From Uranotaenia lowii (Eukaryota > Arthropoda > Insecta > Diptera > Culicidae): a DNA stretch of 64,000 bases. A program made the position numbers and the translations under genes. The DNA is taken from the NCBI RefSeq assembly GCF_029784155.1, contig NC_073691.1, forward strand, positions 86,993,361 through 87,057,360. The letters are read 5' to 3'. The notes beneath the pieces are model-generated. The model was given only the letters and a program-made list of their open reading frames with translations. It made no database searches and had not been told where the DNA came from. Below, one piece after another: positions 53,992 to 64,000 of the stretch (the first letter of the stretch is position 1; the number at the start of each line of letters is the position of its first letter).

Positions 53992-54699
53992 GAATATTTG
54001 CTTGCATGACAAGCAGCTAAGAATTTCATGAAAAAAGTTTTAACCATTTCAAAATAAAAAAAATTAGAATCCATAGAAAAGCATTCAAAAATGGTAGACT
54101 TTGCTTGCTAGAGCTGTTTATAATTGTATGAAATGTTTTGGCAAAGACTATATTAATTAATAAATTTTATGGCATTGCATATCAGTTTTTTTTAAAGATT
54201 TTTTATATCCATCCACAGCTTTCAAACAAGCATTCAAAACCGATATAATTAAAAAAAAATGAATTTTGAAAACATAAATTTTATAAAACATTGAATATCT
54301 TTTCTGGGGTACAATTTAGGTTTGTGCTTTGTCCACATGAAATATACTGCAAGAATCAAGAATCATTTTTCATTCAAAGTTATATTTTTTGGAACTTTCA
54401 AAACATCTCTGGAGATTTTTGAATGAAAAATTATGTTCTCCCATACAAATTTCCATACAAAACTAAAACTCGTTCCGCTCATTCAGGACTGGATGGATCG
54501 CTTCCAAAATTTTTATTGCTATTTCTGCTAGCAAAAACAACCAAAAAAAAGTTATGGGAGGTGTAAAAATTTAAGAATTTGAAATTTCCATACAAAGCTT
54601 GCAGCGGTCTAATGACCACTACATTTAAGCGAAACAAGAAAACATTTTCTGGAATTTTCTTCCTACTGGATAATTCATCCCAAAAGAAAATGAAAAAAA
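53992..54699. other. AT-rich spacer, no gene recognised
   Basis: Nothing supported beyond the (TTA)n tract at its left. Confidence 0.5.
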
Positions 54700-54800
54700 A
54701 ACACACACACTGATCCGTTGGGAAGTGAGAATCGAGCTCACAGCACCTTTCTTATATCGTCTTGCCAATCCGACATCTTAACCAGTGTTCTGTAGGACGA
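54700..54800 (-). repeat. tRNA-derived SINE-like fragment
   Basis: On the minus strand there is an A-box-like TGGTTAAGATGTCGG (54770-54784) and a perfect T-arm: 5-bp stem GTGAG/CTCAC around loop CTCGATT (54725-54741). The spacing fits a tRNA. No closing acceptor stem, followed by a TG and T-rich tail. Best read as a SINE head or decayed tRNA pseudogene. Confidence 0.5.
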
Positions 54801-56553
54801 GAGATATTTGTCATAGGCTTTCTGCCACCGATCAATTACAAAAAAAACACGCACAACCGGAGATGCCAATGATCCTGATTTTTAGAAACTCAGCCTGATA
54901 ACCTGATGAGCCATAGTTTTCCCTGATATTTTAAAACTAGCCGATTTTCCCTGATTTTTGTGAATATGAGGAAAATAGGTGGTAATGAACAGCATAAGAT
55001 AACACTGAAGGAGGTCATTATGTGGAGCGACGACCAAAAAAAAACGGTCCTCACTTTGACAGATATTTCCGTTACTTTGGTGTATCCTGATTTTTATTTC
55101 AGCAATTTTCTCTTGTTCGTGAGCGAGAAGCTATTCTTAACGTTAGTGCTAGTACAGGGTTCTTTAGGAAGAAAATCTTTCATGGGTGTTTTTAACAGCA
55201 AGTTGTATCGGAGGATAACGATTTTTGGATTCCCTGGCGGTGGAAGATACAACCGCTACATAATAGGGGAAGAATGCTATATATTGAACTCCATCTTTGG
55301 AATTCAGCAAATTTGTGACCAATAAAAAAACGATCGTGTTTTGGGTGAAATTTCGATAGTGTAGCTTAAGCTTGTTTCAAATTCGTTTTAAAACCATCAT
55401 TCAAGCCTTTTTTCTTGGTAAATGGTTTTGGCCACAATTATTGAGCACCATGATTCTCATATTGAACAAGCAGTGTCCTAATCATCGAACACGTAAACAT
55501 TTTAAACATTTAGTGTTCAATATATGGTACCTGTTCAATAACAAGTGCTTCTTCCCTAGTTGGCCCGTGCCGAGCCAAAATTTGATATGTGACGAGAATG
55601 TAATGCTTTTAGTAAAGAAATTCTACCCGCTCATTTTCACCATCTTTTATTTCCTCTTACTTTCTATCTTTCGATTAATTTTCACAATCTTAAGATGTTT
55701 TTATTGAAAAAAAAAAATCACTATGTTGACCAAAATGAAACGGATATTGAAGAGTGAGGATGCAGCTACCCAAAATACAGATTTTCCGATGTATAAGAGA
55801 GAATAATGATCAATATCATGACTGAAAAAAGTGTGCGCCGGTCGATGCCACACAGAGGAAAACGATGTTAAAAGGTGATCAAAATTGTTTACGCCAAAAC
55901 GTTTCTTCTGGACATTTTACCTACATTTAGAGCACTTTGAAATGAGCTTTTGATAAAAATGATTCTATCAGTGATATAGATTTTTTTTTGTAATTTTCAT
56001 TTTAGAGCAATCATGCTTTTGGCAAGTTTTATGATGGTGAAAAATGTTGCAATTTTGTTGAAGATCTCAATAAAGTGGAAGCTAACCTAAAAAGTTAGGA
56101 GGGTTTAAAATAAAAAAAATATTTTTATTCAAAGTTTTCAGTTATTTGACGATATATCTTTTCAGGCCGAGCTTATTCAAGCAAAGTATGTTTGGAAGAA
56201 TTTTGAGCCACTCAAAGTCAAACAGTTTTGTAGAACACACTTAATTAAAATATTCAGACTGAAGTGAGATAGATTGGAGAAACTAAGAAAAAAATAGCTG
56301 TTTTCAAACACCTGTATTATTCTTGTTCGGATGAGTTCGGTTCATTTTTTGGTTGCATTAGAATCAGGCAGATTTAACTGCTTTAAAAACATGGAGTTTA
56401 CAACGTTAAATTGTTTATTTTGTACCTTTATAAATGATTTAAATAAGTTATTTTCAAGGAATCTAGAGGACATTTTTTCTGCATTTAAAATTATTTATCC
56501 GAAAAAACAAACTCGTCAAATAAATTGTATTCTAAGTGACAAGAAAGGTTGTA
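54801..56553. other. Non-coding, with CCTGATTTT-type repeats
   Basis: 54870-54955 has three CCCTGAT(A)TTTT phrases, a decayed dispersed repeat. Open frames at 54960-55325 and 55372-55707 show no domain and AT-rich codon use; treated as non-coding. Confidence 0.5.
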
Positions 56554-57528
56554 GGGGAGAGTGGGGATACTTGATCCCCTTTTCTTATTTTCACCATATC
56601 TTTTTGGAAAAATTTAGCAACTCGCCGTCTTTGACATTTTCTGACAGCTTGTAACTTCAAGTTTCTATGCTCCAAAAATAAGAACGATACTTAAACCCGT
56701 TGATGAACTAGAAGCATTTTCGTGGGAGTAAAAAACTTGCGATTTTTCTGAAGTTAGGGGAGACTTGATCCCCTATTGAAGGAGACTTGATCTTTTATTC
56801 AGGAAGCCCTAATCCTTGTATAAAAATCAAACAAAACCCCAAGATAGAATGTTAATTGACTATTTTGGTCATGTTGGTTCTCATTTCACAATTTATAGCA
56901 GACATAAGAAGAAAATTCTATAACTTTGTCTCAACGCTAATTACATTGCATACTTAAAGGCGCTAGTTTTTATAATTAAGAGAAAATTTATTATTTTTGC
57001 TCTTTTCTTCAGACAATTGTTTGATAAATATTAGTTTTTGGATAAATATTAGTAATTTCGTAATCAGCAATCATAACGATCAATTCAGAAGAAGAATATG
57101 CCGTTTGGAAGGGGGATCAATTGTAACCAACTCTAGGGGATCAGTTGTACCCATAATCAACATTTTAGAAAACTTTTTCTGAAAAAAGTTGAGAGTTTTC
57201 CATTGCTTTGAAAATATGGCATTATGAAGTTCATTTTACGCTCGAACGATTGATACATTGGAACAAATATTTTTTTCATAATTTTCACATGTAAGGAACA
57301 TTTTAAAGTGATGAAAAAAGATCTTCAAGTTACATTTTGTGAAATTTTTCAAACAAAGTTCAATTACTCAAACAATTATTTTGTTAAAATTTTTTAAACT
57401 ACAAGCATTTTTATTTTGCTCATTTTGGCACATTTGTCTAGAACATTTGATCTTTGTAAGACATTCCAGTTTGGAGATATAGCTAAGGAATCAAGTATCC
57501 CCAGGGATCAAGTATCCTCATTCTCCCC
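56554..57528 (+). mobile_element. TA-target MITE copy B (uninterrupted)
   Basis: Ends GGGGAGAGTGGGGATACTTG and ATTCTCCCC, flanked by TA at 56552-56553 and 57529-57530. Colinear with copy A. Some 5% differences by eye. Confidence 0.9.
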
Positions 57529-57589
57529 TAAGGTTCGTCAATGGAAGCTTAAAAAACGGCATACGCGAGAGGGAGAAAGATATGGCTAA

Positions 57590-58985
57590 AGTTTCAACAA
57601 AATAAAAGCGCCTTTGAGTATGCAATAAACCCCCGAACAATTATCAAAGAGCACAAACCCAATAGACTCAAATGCTTCGTAGCGTACAAATCTAATATAT
57701 TGTTTGTTCAAAGGAAAAATATGCGCTTAAATCTCTTTCTGAATTCAAGTATTTTATTTTACTTTTCCTACTTTTCCTTTGAATAATCCAAATAGGAATA
57801 TTCAGCCTCCGATTTTTCCCTTTTCATTTTTTGAATAGAGGAGAATGAGGATACTTGATCCCTGGGGATACTTGATTCCTGCATCTCGAAACAGGAATGT
57901 CCTACAAATATCAAATGTTCAAGAAAAATGTGCCGAATAGAACAAAACAACAATGCTGTTATCTCAACAAATTTTATTTATTTTATTTTTCGAGTTATTG
58001 AACTTTGTTCGACAAATTTAACAAAATGTGATTTTAAGATCTTTTTTATTGCTTTAAAAAGTTTCTCACACGACAAAATTTAAATAAAAATATTTATTCC
58101 AATATATCAATCATTAGAGTATAATATGAACTTCATAATGCCATATTTCCAAAGAAATAGTAAACTGTGATTTGTTTTAAATAGAAGTTTTCTAAAATAA
58201 ATGTTGTAGGTATAACATCCCTGTAGTCCAAAAAGACATATTTATCTTCTGAATGGATTGTGATCATTGGTTATCATGAAATCTTTAATATTTGTCCAAT
58301 TACTAATGTTCATCCAGTAATTATGTGATAAAAAGGACTAAAAATACTGTAATTATCTTAAAACTTGAAAATTGCGCCTTCAAGTATGCAATGATTGTTG
58401 GATATCAGACAAACTTTTAGAATTATCTTTGTCTGATATTTACAAACTGTGAAATGAGAACTAAAACAGTAAAAAATTGTCAACGGACCTTTTATCTTGA
58501 GATTTTATTAGATTTTTGCCTAGTGTCAGAGCTCCCTGAATTAAGGATCAAGTTTCCTCAAGTAAAGTATCAAGTCTCCTGTAACTTTAAAAATATAAAA
58601 AAAATTAGTCTTACGAAAATGCTTCTAGTTCATTTACGAGTTCATGTATCGTTCTAACTTTTGGAGCATATAAACTTGAAATTACACGCTGTCTGAAAAT
58701 TCAAAAGACGGCGAGTTGCAAAACCTTCACAAAAAGATATGATGAAAATAAGAGAAGGGGTTCAAGTATCCCCATTCTTCCCTAATATTTTTAGAGACAA
58801 TTCATAATTATCATATAGGTCATAGCTTTCCATAAATTTTTCTAAGCGTATTCGGGTCGGGCCAATCCGAGCATTTTTACCCATAAACCTGGCACAATCC
58901 GGGCATTGGATTTTAATATTTTGCATTCAAAAGCCGGGCCATATCCGGGAAAATCTTTGCAAAATCCAGGCATTTCTTATGAAAA
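57590..58985 (+). repeat. Copy 1 of a dispersed repeat, split by MITE copy C
   Basis: 57600-57835 and 58785-58985 together resemble 60995-61400, sharing GCGCCTTTGAGTAT, TTTTCCTACTTTTCCTTTGA and CGGGTCGGGC(C/A)AATCCGAGC. The host family is unknown. Confidence 0.75.
57838..58782 (-). mobile_element. TA-target MITE copy C (inverted)
   Basis: Ends GAGGAGAATGAGGATACTTG and CCCATTCTTCCC, flanked by TA. Internal order is reversed relative to copies A and B. The related sequence at 61230-61250 lacks the insertion and shows a single TA. Confidence 0.88.
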
Positions 58986-60440
58986 TCCAAAGAAATAAAA
59001 AAAAAAGTCTATTAACAATCGAATTCGAACAATCGAATCAAGTTTCACGCACTAATTCTGGCGAGCTCATAAGAAAATCATGGGAACATGATCTGAATTT
59101 AAACAAGAAAAAATGGTTGTGCCTTCACAAATTCTTATACTTCATGTCAACTAATATTTTCGTTCGAGTTTTCTCTTCAAATTTAGTTTTTAAATATCCG
59201 TTACACGTTTGCAGTAATTAATTAGAGGAAACAATATTTTATACGCAATATTAGGTATATGTCATGTGTCAGATTTTTGCGTTGAAAGCTGCTACCTCGA
59301 CAGCTGCCTCTATTTGACGAAAAGTTCGTCAACAAACAAAGTTAAAAGTGCTCTCGAGCTAGCTGTAAGCGCACACCTTTTGAGCGATTTGCAAAAGCAC
59401 TTATCCTAACGATACCTGCTCATTTTTATACCCACACATAAGCTGTATAGCCCGGGATGAAATATGTTACGCCATCATGAATATTATTCACCCTGCAAAC
59501 TACTACCTTCTAGAGGGATGTGTACATAAGTACAAAAAGCAACAGCAGCAGTGAGTGAACGAGTGAACTGGAAAGCGCATATCGACTCTTTTCCGTGATA
59601 GTTGATCATTACTCATTTCCCAGCTTTTGACCTCACCTTGATTTCCGTCATCATTAATGCATGATTGAGTTCGGTGTGCTGTGCTCACGTTCCAATTGTT
59701 ATACCAACCCACTCACCTGACTGGATAGCTGCTGAAGAGGAAGACTGTTTGAATTCTTTTCCCAACCACCCAACCTTTCGTTCCGGATTCTGATCATTTT
59801 GGTAGAGGGAACTTCGCCATCCGGTTTGTAATTCGACAAATTTCGCTCCAATAGGCTAGCAGCCTTTTTTACCGTCGACATTTTCCGGTGTAAGCGCGTG
59901 AAAGAGTCCAAATATTTGCTCGCCCCATGTAAAACCACTGAAAAACGAACGCATATATGAACACTCTGGTACGGCTACTGAAAGAAGCGCGCCCGCATTT
60001 CATCCGGTGAGATAATTAATCAATATTAATTGCAAAAACAAACGACACAAAATTACGGCGTAATTGAGAATGTGTTTGGTTAAGCTGCTGGAAATAAGCA
60101 GGGTGTTGGCATTCGTGGAGCTGAGCGTATCAGAACTTTAGTTGAAAAAAGATGGAATTTTATCAGGAAAACTTGAAGAAAAAAAAATCAAGAACTGTGT
60201 AATGATATTTTGATATTTTCAAATTTGCTTTCTGCTCAACTTAGCTAAAAAAGTAACCGCAATCGTTTTTATCTACATGTATCCTGAAAATTGAGCAGCA
60301 GAAATTTCATCCAGGTTTGCTTTCAATACCTGTTCTTTTTTAAATATTTTGCAGATTCATTAAGTAGAGAAAACGCCTGAATGTCGACTATATATTAACA
60401 TTATAATAATATACCGTCAAATGGGGAATCAGCAGGGTTA
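58986..60440. other. Apparently single-copy DNA around the probable exon
   Basis: 59280-60130 has more balanced composition and no repeat features. Sequence above 59882 would be the 5' UTR and promoter side of the minus-strand exon. No TATA box could be assigned. Confidence 0.4.
59717..59881 (-). CDS. Probable host-gene first coding exon
   Basis: On the minus strand an ATG in good insect context (GGAAAATGTCG) opens 55 codons, MSTVKKAASLLERNLSNYKP onward. They end in CAG directly before GTGAGT, a consensus splice donor, leaving phase 0. The exon is GC-richer than its surroundings and not repetitive here. The peptide is Lys/Arg-rich with a hydrophilic C-terminal half (MIRIRNERLGGWEKNSNSL); no domain was recognised. 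The gene would continue leftward, so part of the window may lie in its intron. No second exon was found. Confidence 0.5.
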
Positions 60441-60444
60441 AATT

Positions 60445-61840
60445 AGGGATACCATAAGTACTCTTTTAAGAGTACATGTACTCTTCTTCGATCGTGAAAA
60501 AGACGTACCTACTCTTCTTTTTGAGAGTTTTTAAGAAACGTAATCTTTTTTATGAGAGCCATTTAATCAGAAAAACGATTATGTTTGTTTCAGTTTAGGA
60601 AGTATGTTTTCCACATCTTATACAAGAAATACGAAGGAAATACAACTTACAAAAAAACAATACCTCACATAAATATCCCATATTTATCAAGGTATCTTTG
60701 AATCATAATTTACAGTACACAGTAAAAATTATTTCCTGTATAATTACGCAAATGTCTTGTAACAAGAAGGAGCAGGACATTTACCGTAATTTTACAGGTC
60801 GAAAACATGATTACGTGACATTTAAAGTTTAGTGTACAACTTTTTTACAGGACATTTGCTGTAATGATAAATAAATCTTCGTTAACTTTCAAGGAAAACA
60901 ATTTAAAATTACAGGTTTTGTTACTTACAGGTGATTTATTTTAAAGGTTGCAGTTTACAGTGACACGAAATAGTCAAAAAAAATTTCTGTGTTAACGCAA
61001 TAAGCGCCTTTGAGTATTCAATAAACCTCCAGTTATCAAAGACCAAAGAACCAATTTACTCAAATGCTTTGCAGAGTACAAATCTAACATATTGTTTGCT
61101 CTTTTTGAATTCAAGTATTTTATCGTGTTTTGTGGGATTTTTCAGCACAACATCAACTAACTTCTTTTCCTACTTTTCCTTTGAAAAATCCAAATAAGAA
61201 TATTTAGCCTCTGACGTTTCTCTTTTCATTATTTGAATAATATTTTAAGAGACAATTTATATTTATCATGTACGTTACCTAAGCTTTCCATTAATTTTCT
61301 GAGCGAAGTCGGGTCGGGCAAATCCGAGCATTTTTTACCAAAAACCTGGCACATTCCGGGCAAATCTGGCCAAAATTCAGGCTTTTCTTATGAAAATCCA
61401 AAGGAAAGTGAAAAATGAACAACAGAAAAATTATTTTCATTAAGTAACATCAGCGGTGTACAATTAAAATTTTACATTTCCAATAAATGTTTGCACGTGT
61501 GTTTCGATGAAATAAGCTCAAAAAATCAAACATTATTTTCAATAATGTAGCTTTTGTTTGAATGTTTTGTAGATTTAGGAAAAATCTGTGTTTTTTCCTT
61601 CGATATTTGGTCAACCAGGCCGGACTGAGCATTTTCTTTTTTGTTATTTGGTAAATCGAAGAAGCACAGATATTACCAGGCAATCTCGAATGCTTAGTAA
61701 TTTCTACTGCTTCCAGAAAATTGGCAGTATTTGAATGACTTTAAATTACATCTTTTGTTTTTTTCATGAAGTTTGTCTTACTCTTTTGCAAAAGTTGTAT
61801 AAATTTACTCTTTTAAGCACAGCGGGATTTGGTAACCCTA
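60445..61840. repeat. Dispersed repeat, copy 2, with TAGGG(A/T)TACC ends
   Basis: The left end TAGGGATACCATAAGTACTC with inner palindrome AGAGTACATGTACTCT also occurs inverted at 38825-38870. The right end reads GGTAACCCTA at 61831-61840. The element 60995-61400 part equals the copy at 57590-58985 without the MITE. Borders are tentative. Confidence 0.5.
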
Positions 61841-62067
61841 CACAGTAAACGAAAATTACCGAGTTCGGTAATTTTTTTTCCGAAATTCTAACATGTGTAA
61901 ATCGTTAAACTGTTCGGTAAAAAATAAACGAACATCGGTAAATGAAGAACCGTTTTACCGATGTTCGTTTATTTTTTACCGAAAAAATTACCGAACAGTT
62001 TAACGATTTACAAATGTTAGGATTTCGGTAAAAAAATTACCGAACTCGGTAATTTTCGTTTACTGTG
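61841..62067. mobile_element. 227-bp palindromic MITE, TA target
   Basis: Starts CACAGTAAACGAAAATTACC and ends with its reverse complement. Both ~105-bp arms pair almost fully around a short loop near 61945-61955. TA flanks at 61839-61840 and 62068-62069. The arms repeat TTCGGTAA / TTACCGAA. No coding capacity. Confidence 0.92.
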
Positions 62068-62361
62068 TAGGTTAAATGCAAAATAGCACGACACTAATTC
62101 AATTTTAATTTTAATATAATGAAATAAAGATATCATTGAATGAAAACAAAATGATGATTCACTCAAAAACTTGACCAGAAGTCAATATTTAGAAATGATC
62201 TACTATTTTTATTTTTATGTTTATTTGCTTCTTGAATACATTTTACACCATGTACTGTAGTATGGATAAGGAAATAAACAAAAAAAAAAACAGTTATAAA
62301 ATGATGATACATTTCGGTCATGAAAAATAAAATTAATGAATTGAAAAAAAATGTATAGGTA

Positions 62362-62625
62362 TCTTATATATAAAAATGGAGACGTTTTCTTTGTAACACC
62401 ATCACGTACGAATGGTCGGTCGGAATGAAGTGAAATTTGGTATCCGAGGGTTTTTCGGGTCAGAGATGGTTTGTATAATAGTTTCAAGTATCTCACTTTT
62501 ATGGAAGGTGGTCCCAATACAAATTCAACTTTATTTGTTACGATTTCCATAAGAATCTATTCGCAAGCACGATGCAGTTAAGGACGTGTAGATGAAATGA
62601 AACATTTATTACGATTTATACTTTA
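62362..62625 (+). mobile_element. Helitron fragment related to 51678-52335
   Basis: Starts TCTTATATATAAAAATGGAG and follows the same order (GGTCGGTCGGAATGAAGTGA, GTCAGAGATGGTTTGTATAA, then ATTCAACTTTATTTGTTACG). It has one unit only and no recognisable CTAG end, as a sequence break occurs near 62620. Confidence 0.75.
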
Positions 62626-62628
62626 GAA

Positions 62629-64000
62629 CAGGGGTGAGCAACCTTTTGAAGCAACGGGCCACTTCTAATTTGAAATTTTTCCGGCGGGCAGCATTAAAAT
62701 TAAATTAAGGTAATAATAGTTTCGTAATTTTTTGATAACGTCATATATTTGGCAAAAACAAAACTGGAAATGGATCATTAAAACGAATTCATTTATTTGC
62801 ATTACTATTTTTTTTTAAATTAAGAGTGAATAAACCAGCTGAATTTGAATAAGCTCATCACTCCATCTAATATTATTTATTACAAAAAAATCATTTGTTT
62901 CTCTTTTATTTCGAAATAACGAAATATTTTGAAAGTTTTTATATGGTTCGAGAAAAGATTTGAACTGTTTTCTGGGAAAATCCTTTTTTTTGTTCGAACC
63001 GATGCAATGGTATTTTTATCATCACTCCCATTCAAAAATTTCATGGAGCTTTTTTTCTGTGCCCATTTTAGAAAAGTTTTTTCACAATTTATTTCAATTT
63101 AGTCGTGGAGCCTGAAATTTGTTTCTAGAAACGGTGTTTCTTTCAACTTGAAGTTTCGTATGAAATCATTGCATTGAAATGTTAAGCAAAGTTTAAAAAT
63201 CATGAAAAATTCATAATTTCAAACCAGATCTGTCAAAGTTACAGTTCACATTTTTGATTCTGGAAAATTCTTACAGATTTCATAAATTTTATCAATTTAA
63301 TTTATATTCCCCTTTGATAAGCTTTCTATGATTGAATCATGAAAATCTTATGACTTTGGAAATGTGGATTTCTTATTATAAAAAAAAATCACCCAATTAA
63401 ATCAATGTTTGGCATGATTTGCCAAAGAAATTTCTAAACATCGCATCGTACATAACAAGGAAAAAACGAAATCCACATTTCATTTCAGTGCAAGGAATCT
63501 CAGAACTGATCTTGACTTATTCAGAGACGCTGAATCCTAATATTTAATTAGTTTTTTTTGTAAGCTCGAGTTTTCGAGATAACGTTTAAAAATAGGTTAA
63601 ATATTAGTTATTCAATTTGTGTAGTACTTTTTTGACAACAATGTGAAATACAATTACTTATTGACTCAATGCTCAACTTTTCCGAAGACCGCAAATTATT
63701 TTGAATTCTTAGAAAATAGTTATGGAAGTTTATTTCTCGTACTTGCAAAAAACGGCAATTTCGACGAAATTTAAAAGAAAATTTAAACTAAATTGAACTT
63801 TTGATATTTTTTAACCCGAAAGTCAAATCATTTCACAGTCTTCAATGAAGTTGTTAAATGAGTTAAAATCTTTAACATCCAATATTCAATAACTATCTTT
63901 AACGATGTCAACAGAAGTTGCAATCTTATTTTTTGGAATTTATATATATTGTAGAGTTCAATTCTTTGAAAGCGTTGTATAGCTGATACAAGAATATCTT
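62629..64000. other. Possible left end of a hAT-like repeat, then AT-rich DNA
   Basis: CAGGGGTGAGCAACCTTTTG at 62629 has the form of hAT-type termini (CAGGGGTG(A/G)GCAA). No matching right end is in the window. From about 62700 to the end nothing else is recognised. Confidence 0.35.

Noticed and set aside
54960..55707. Two frames of 121 and 111 codons
   Set aside because: AT-driven composition and no domain; long frames are expected by chance in a window this size.

Overview
The window looks like AT-rich, transposon-dense nuclear DNA from an insect, most likely a mosquito or other dipteran. This is inferred from the element families: insect errantivirus, BEL with a PHD-finger Gag, Tc1 and mariner transposases, Helitrons with CTAG ends, and many MITEs. 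No bacterial operon, rRNA gene or CRISPR array is present. Almost every convincing protein-coding region belongs to a mobile element. Two exceptions are a probable host coding exon on the minus strand at 59717-59881, and a two-exon gene-like ORF with a 66-bp intron carried inside a nested MITE at 45781-46077.

Left part (1-22 kb). A Ty3/gypsy integrase tail enters from the left edge. From 4111 to 18183 one very long (AT)n microsatellite has been split by four unrelated elements: a foldback element (4380-6636), an apparently intact DD34E Tc1 transposon (6660-8305), a Helitron with a ~150-bp tandem array (8354-10322), and a full-length gypsy-type errantivirus on the minus strand (10591-17799). 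The errantivirus has two 245-bp LTRs that read as identical, a tRNA-Ser-type primer site, gag, pol and an F-like env. A 5'-truncated non-LTR retrotransposon (minus strand, ~18216-21905) follows.

Middle (22-44 kb). Mostly non-coding DNA with MITEs: one with G-run arms at 22990-24284 and a hAT-like one at 26266-27363. A BEL/Pao retrotransposon occupies 27853-34736. Its 5' LTR is rearranged into an 82-bp inverted repeat, and its gag-pol is broken by two frame changes and one stop. A (TG)n tract abuts a mariner fossil. A non-LTR fossil and a 1.9-kb inverted-repeat element (42146-44048) complete the region.

Right part (44-64 kb). A 5.56-kb hAT-type foldback element (44525-50084) has a perfect 8-bp target duplication. 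Its arms end in inverted 13-bp satellite arrays, and a second MITE is nested in one arm. Three copies of a TA-targeting MITE (GGGGAGA...TCTCCCC ends) follow; one is interrupted by a Helitron and one has an empty-site counterpart in the window. The rest holds a gypsy leader fragment, a tRNA-like SINE candidate, a 227-bp palindromic MITE, another Helitron fragment and low-complexity AT-rich sequence.

The elements do not form a pathway. The window is mainly a record of nested and serial insertions, several of which can be dated or bounded from within the sequence itself.
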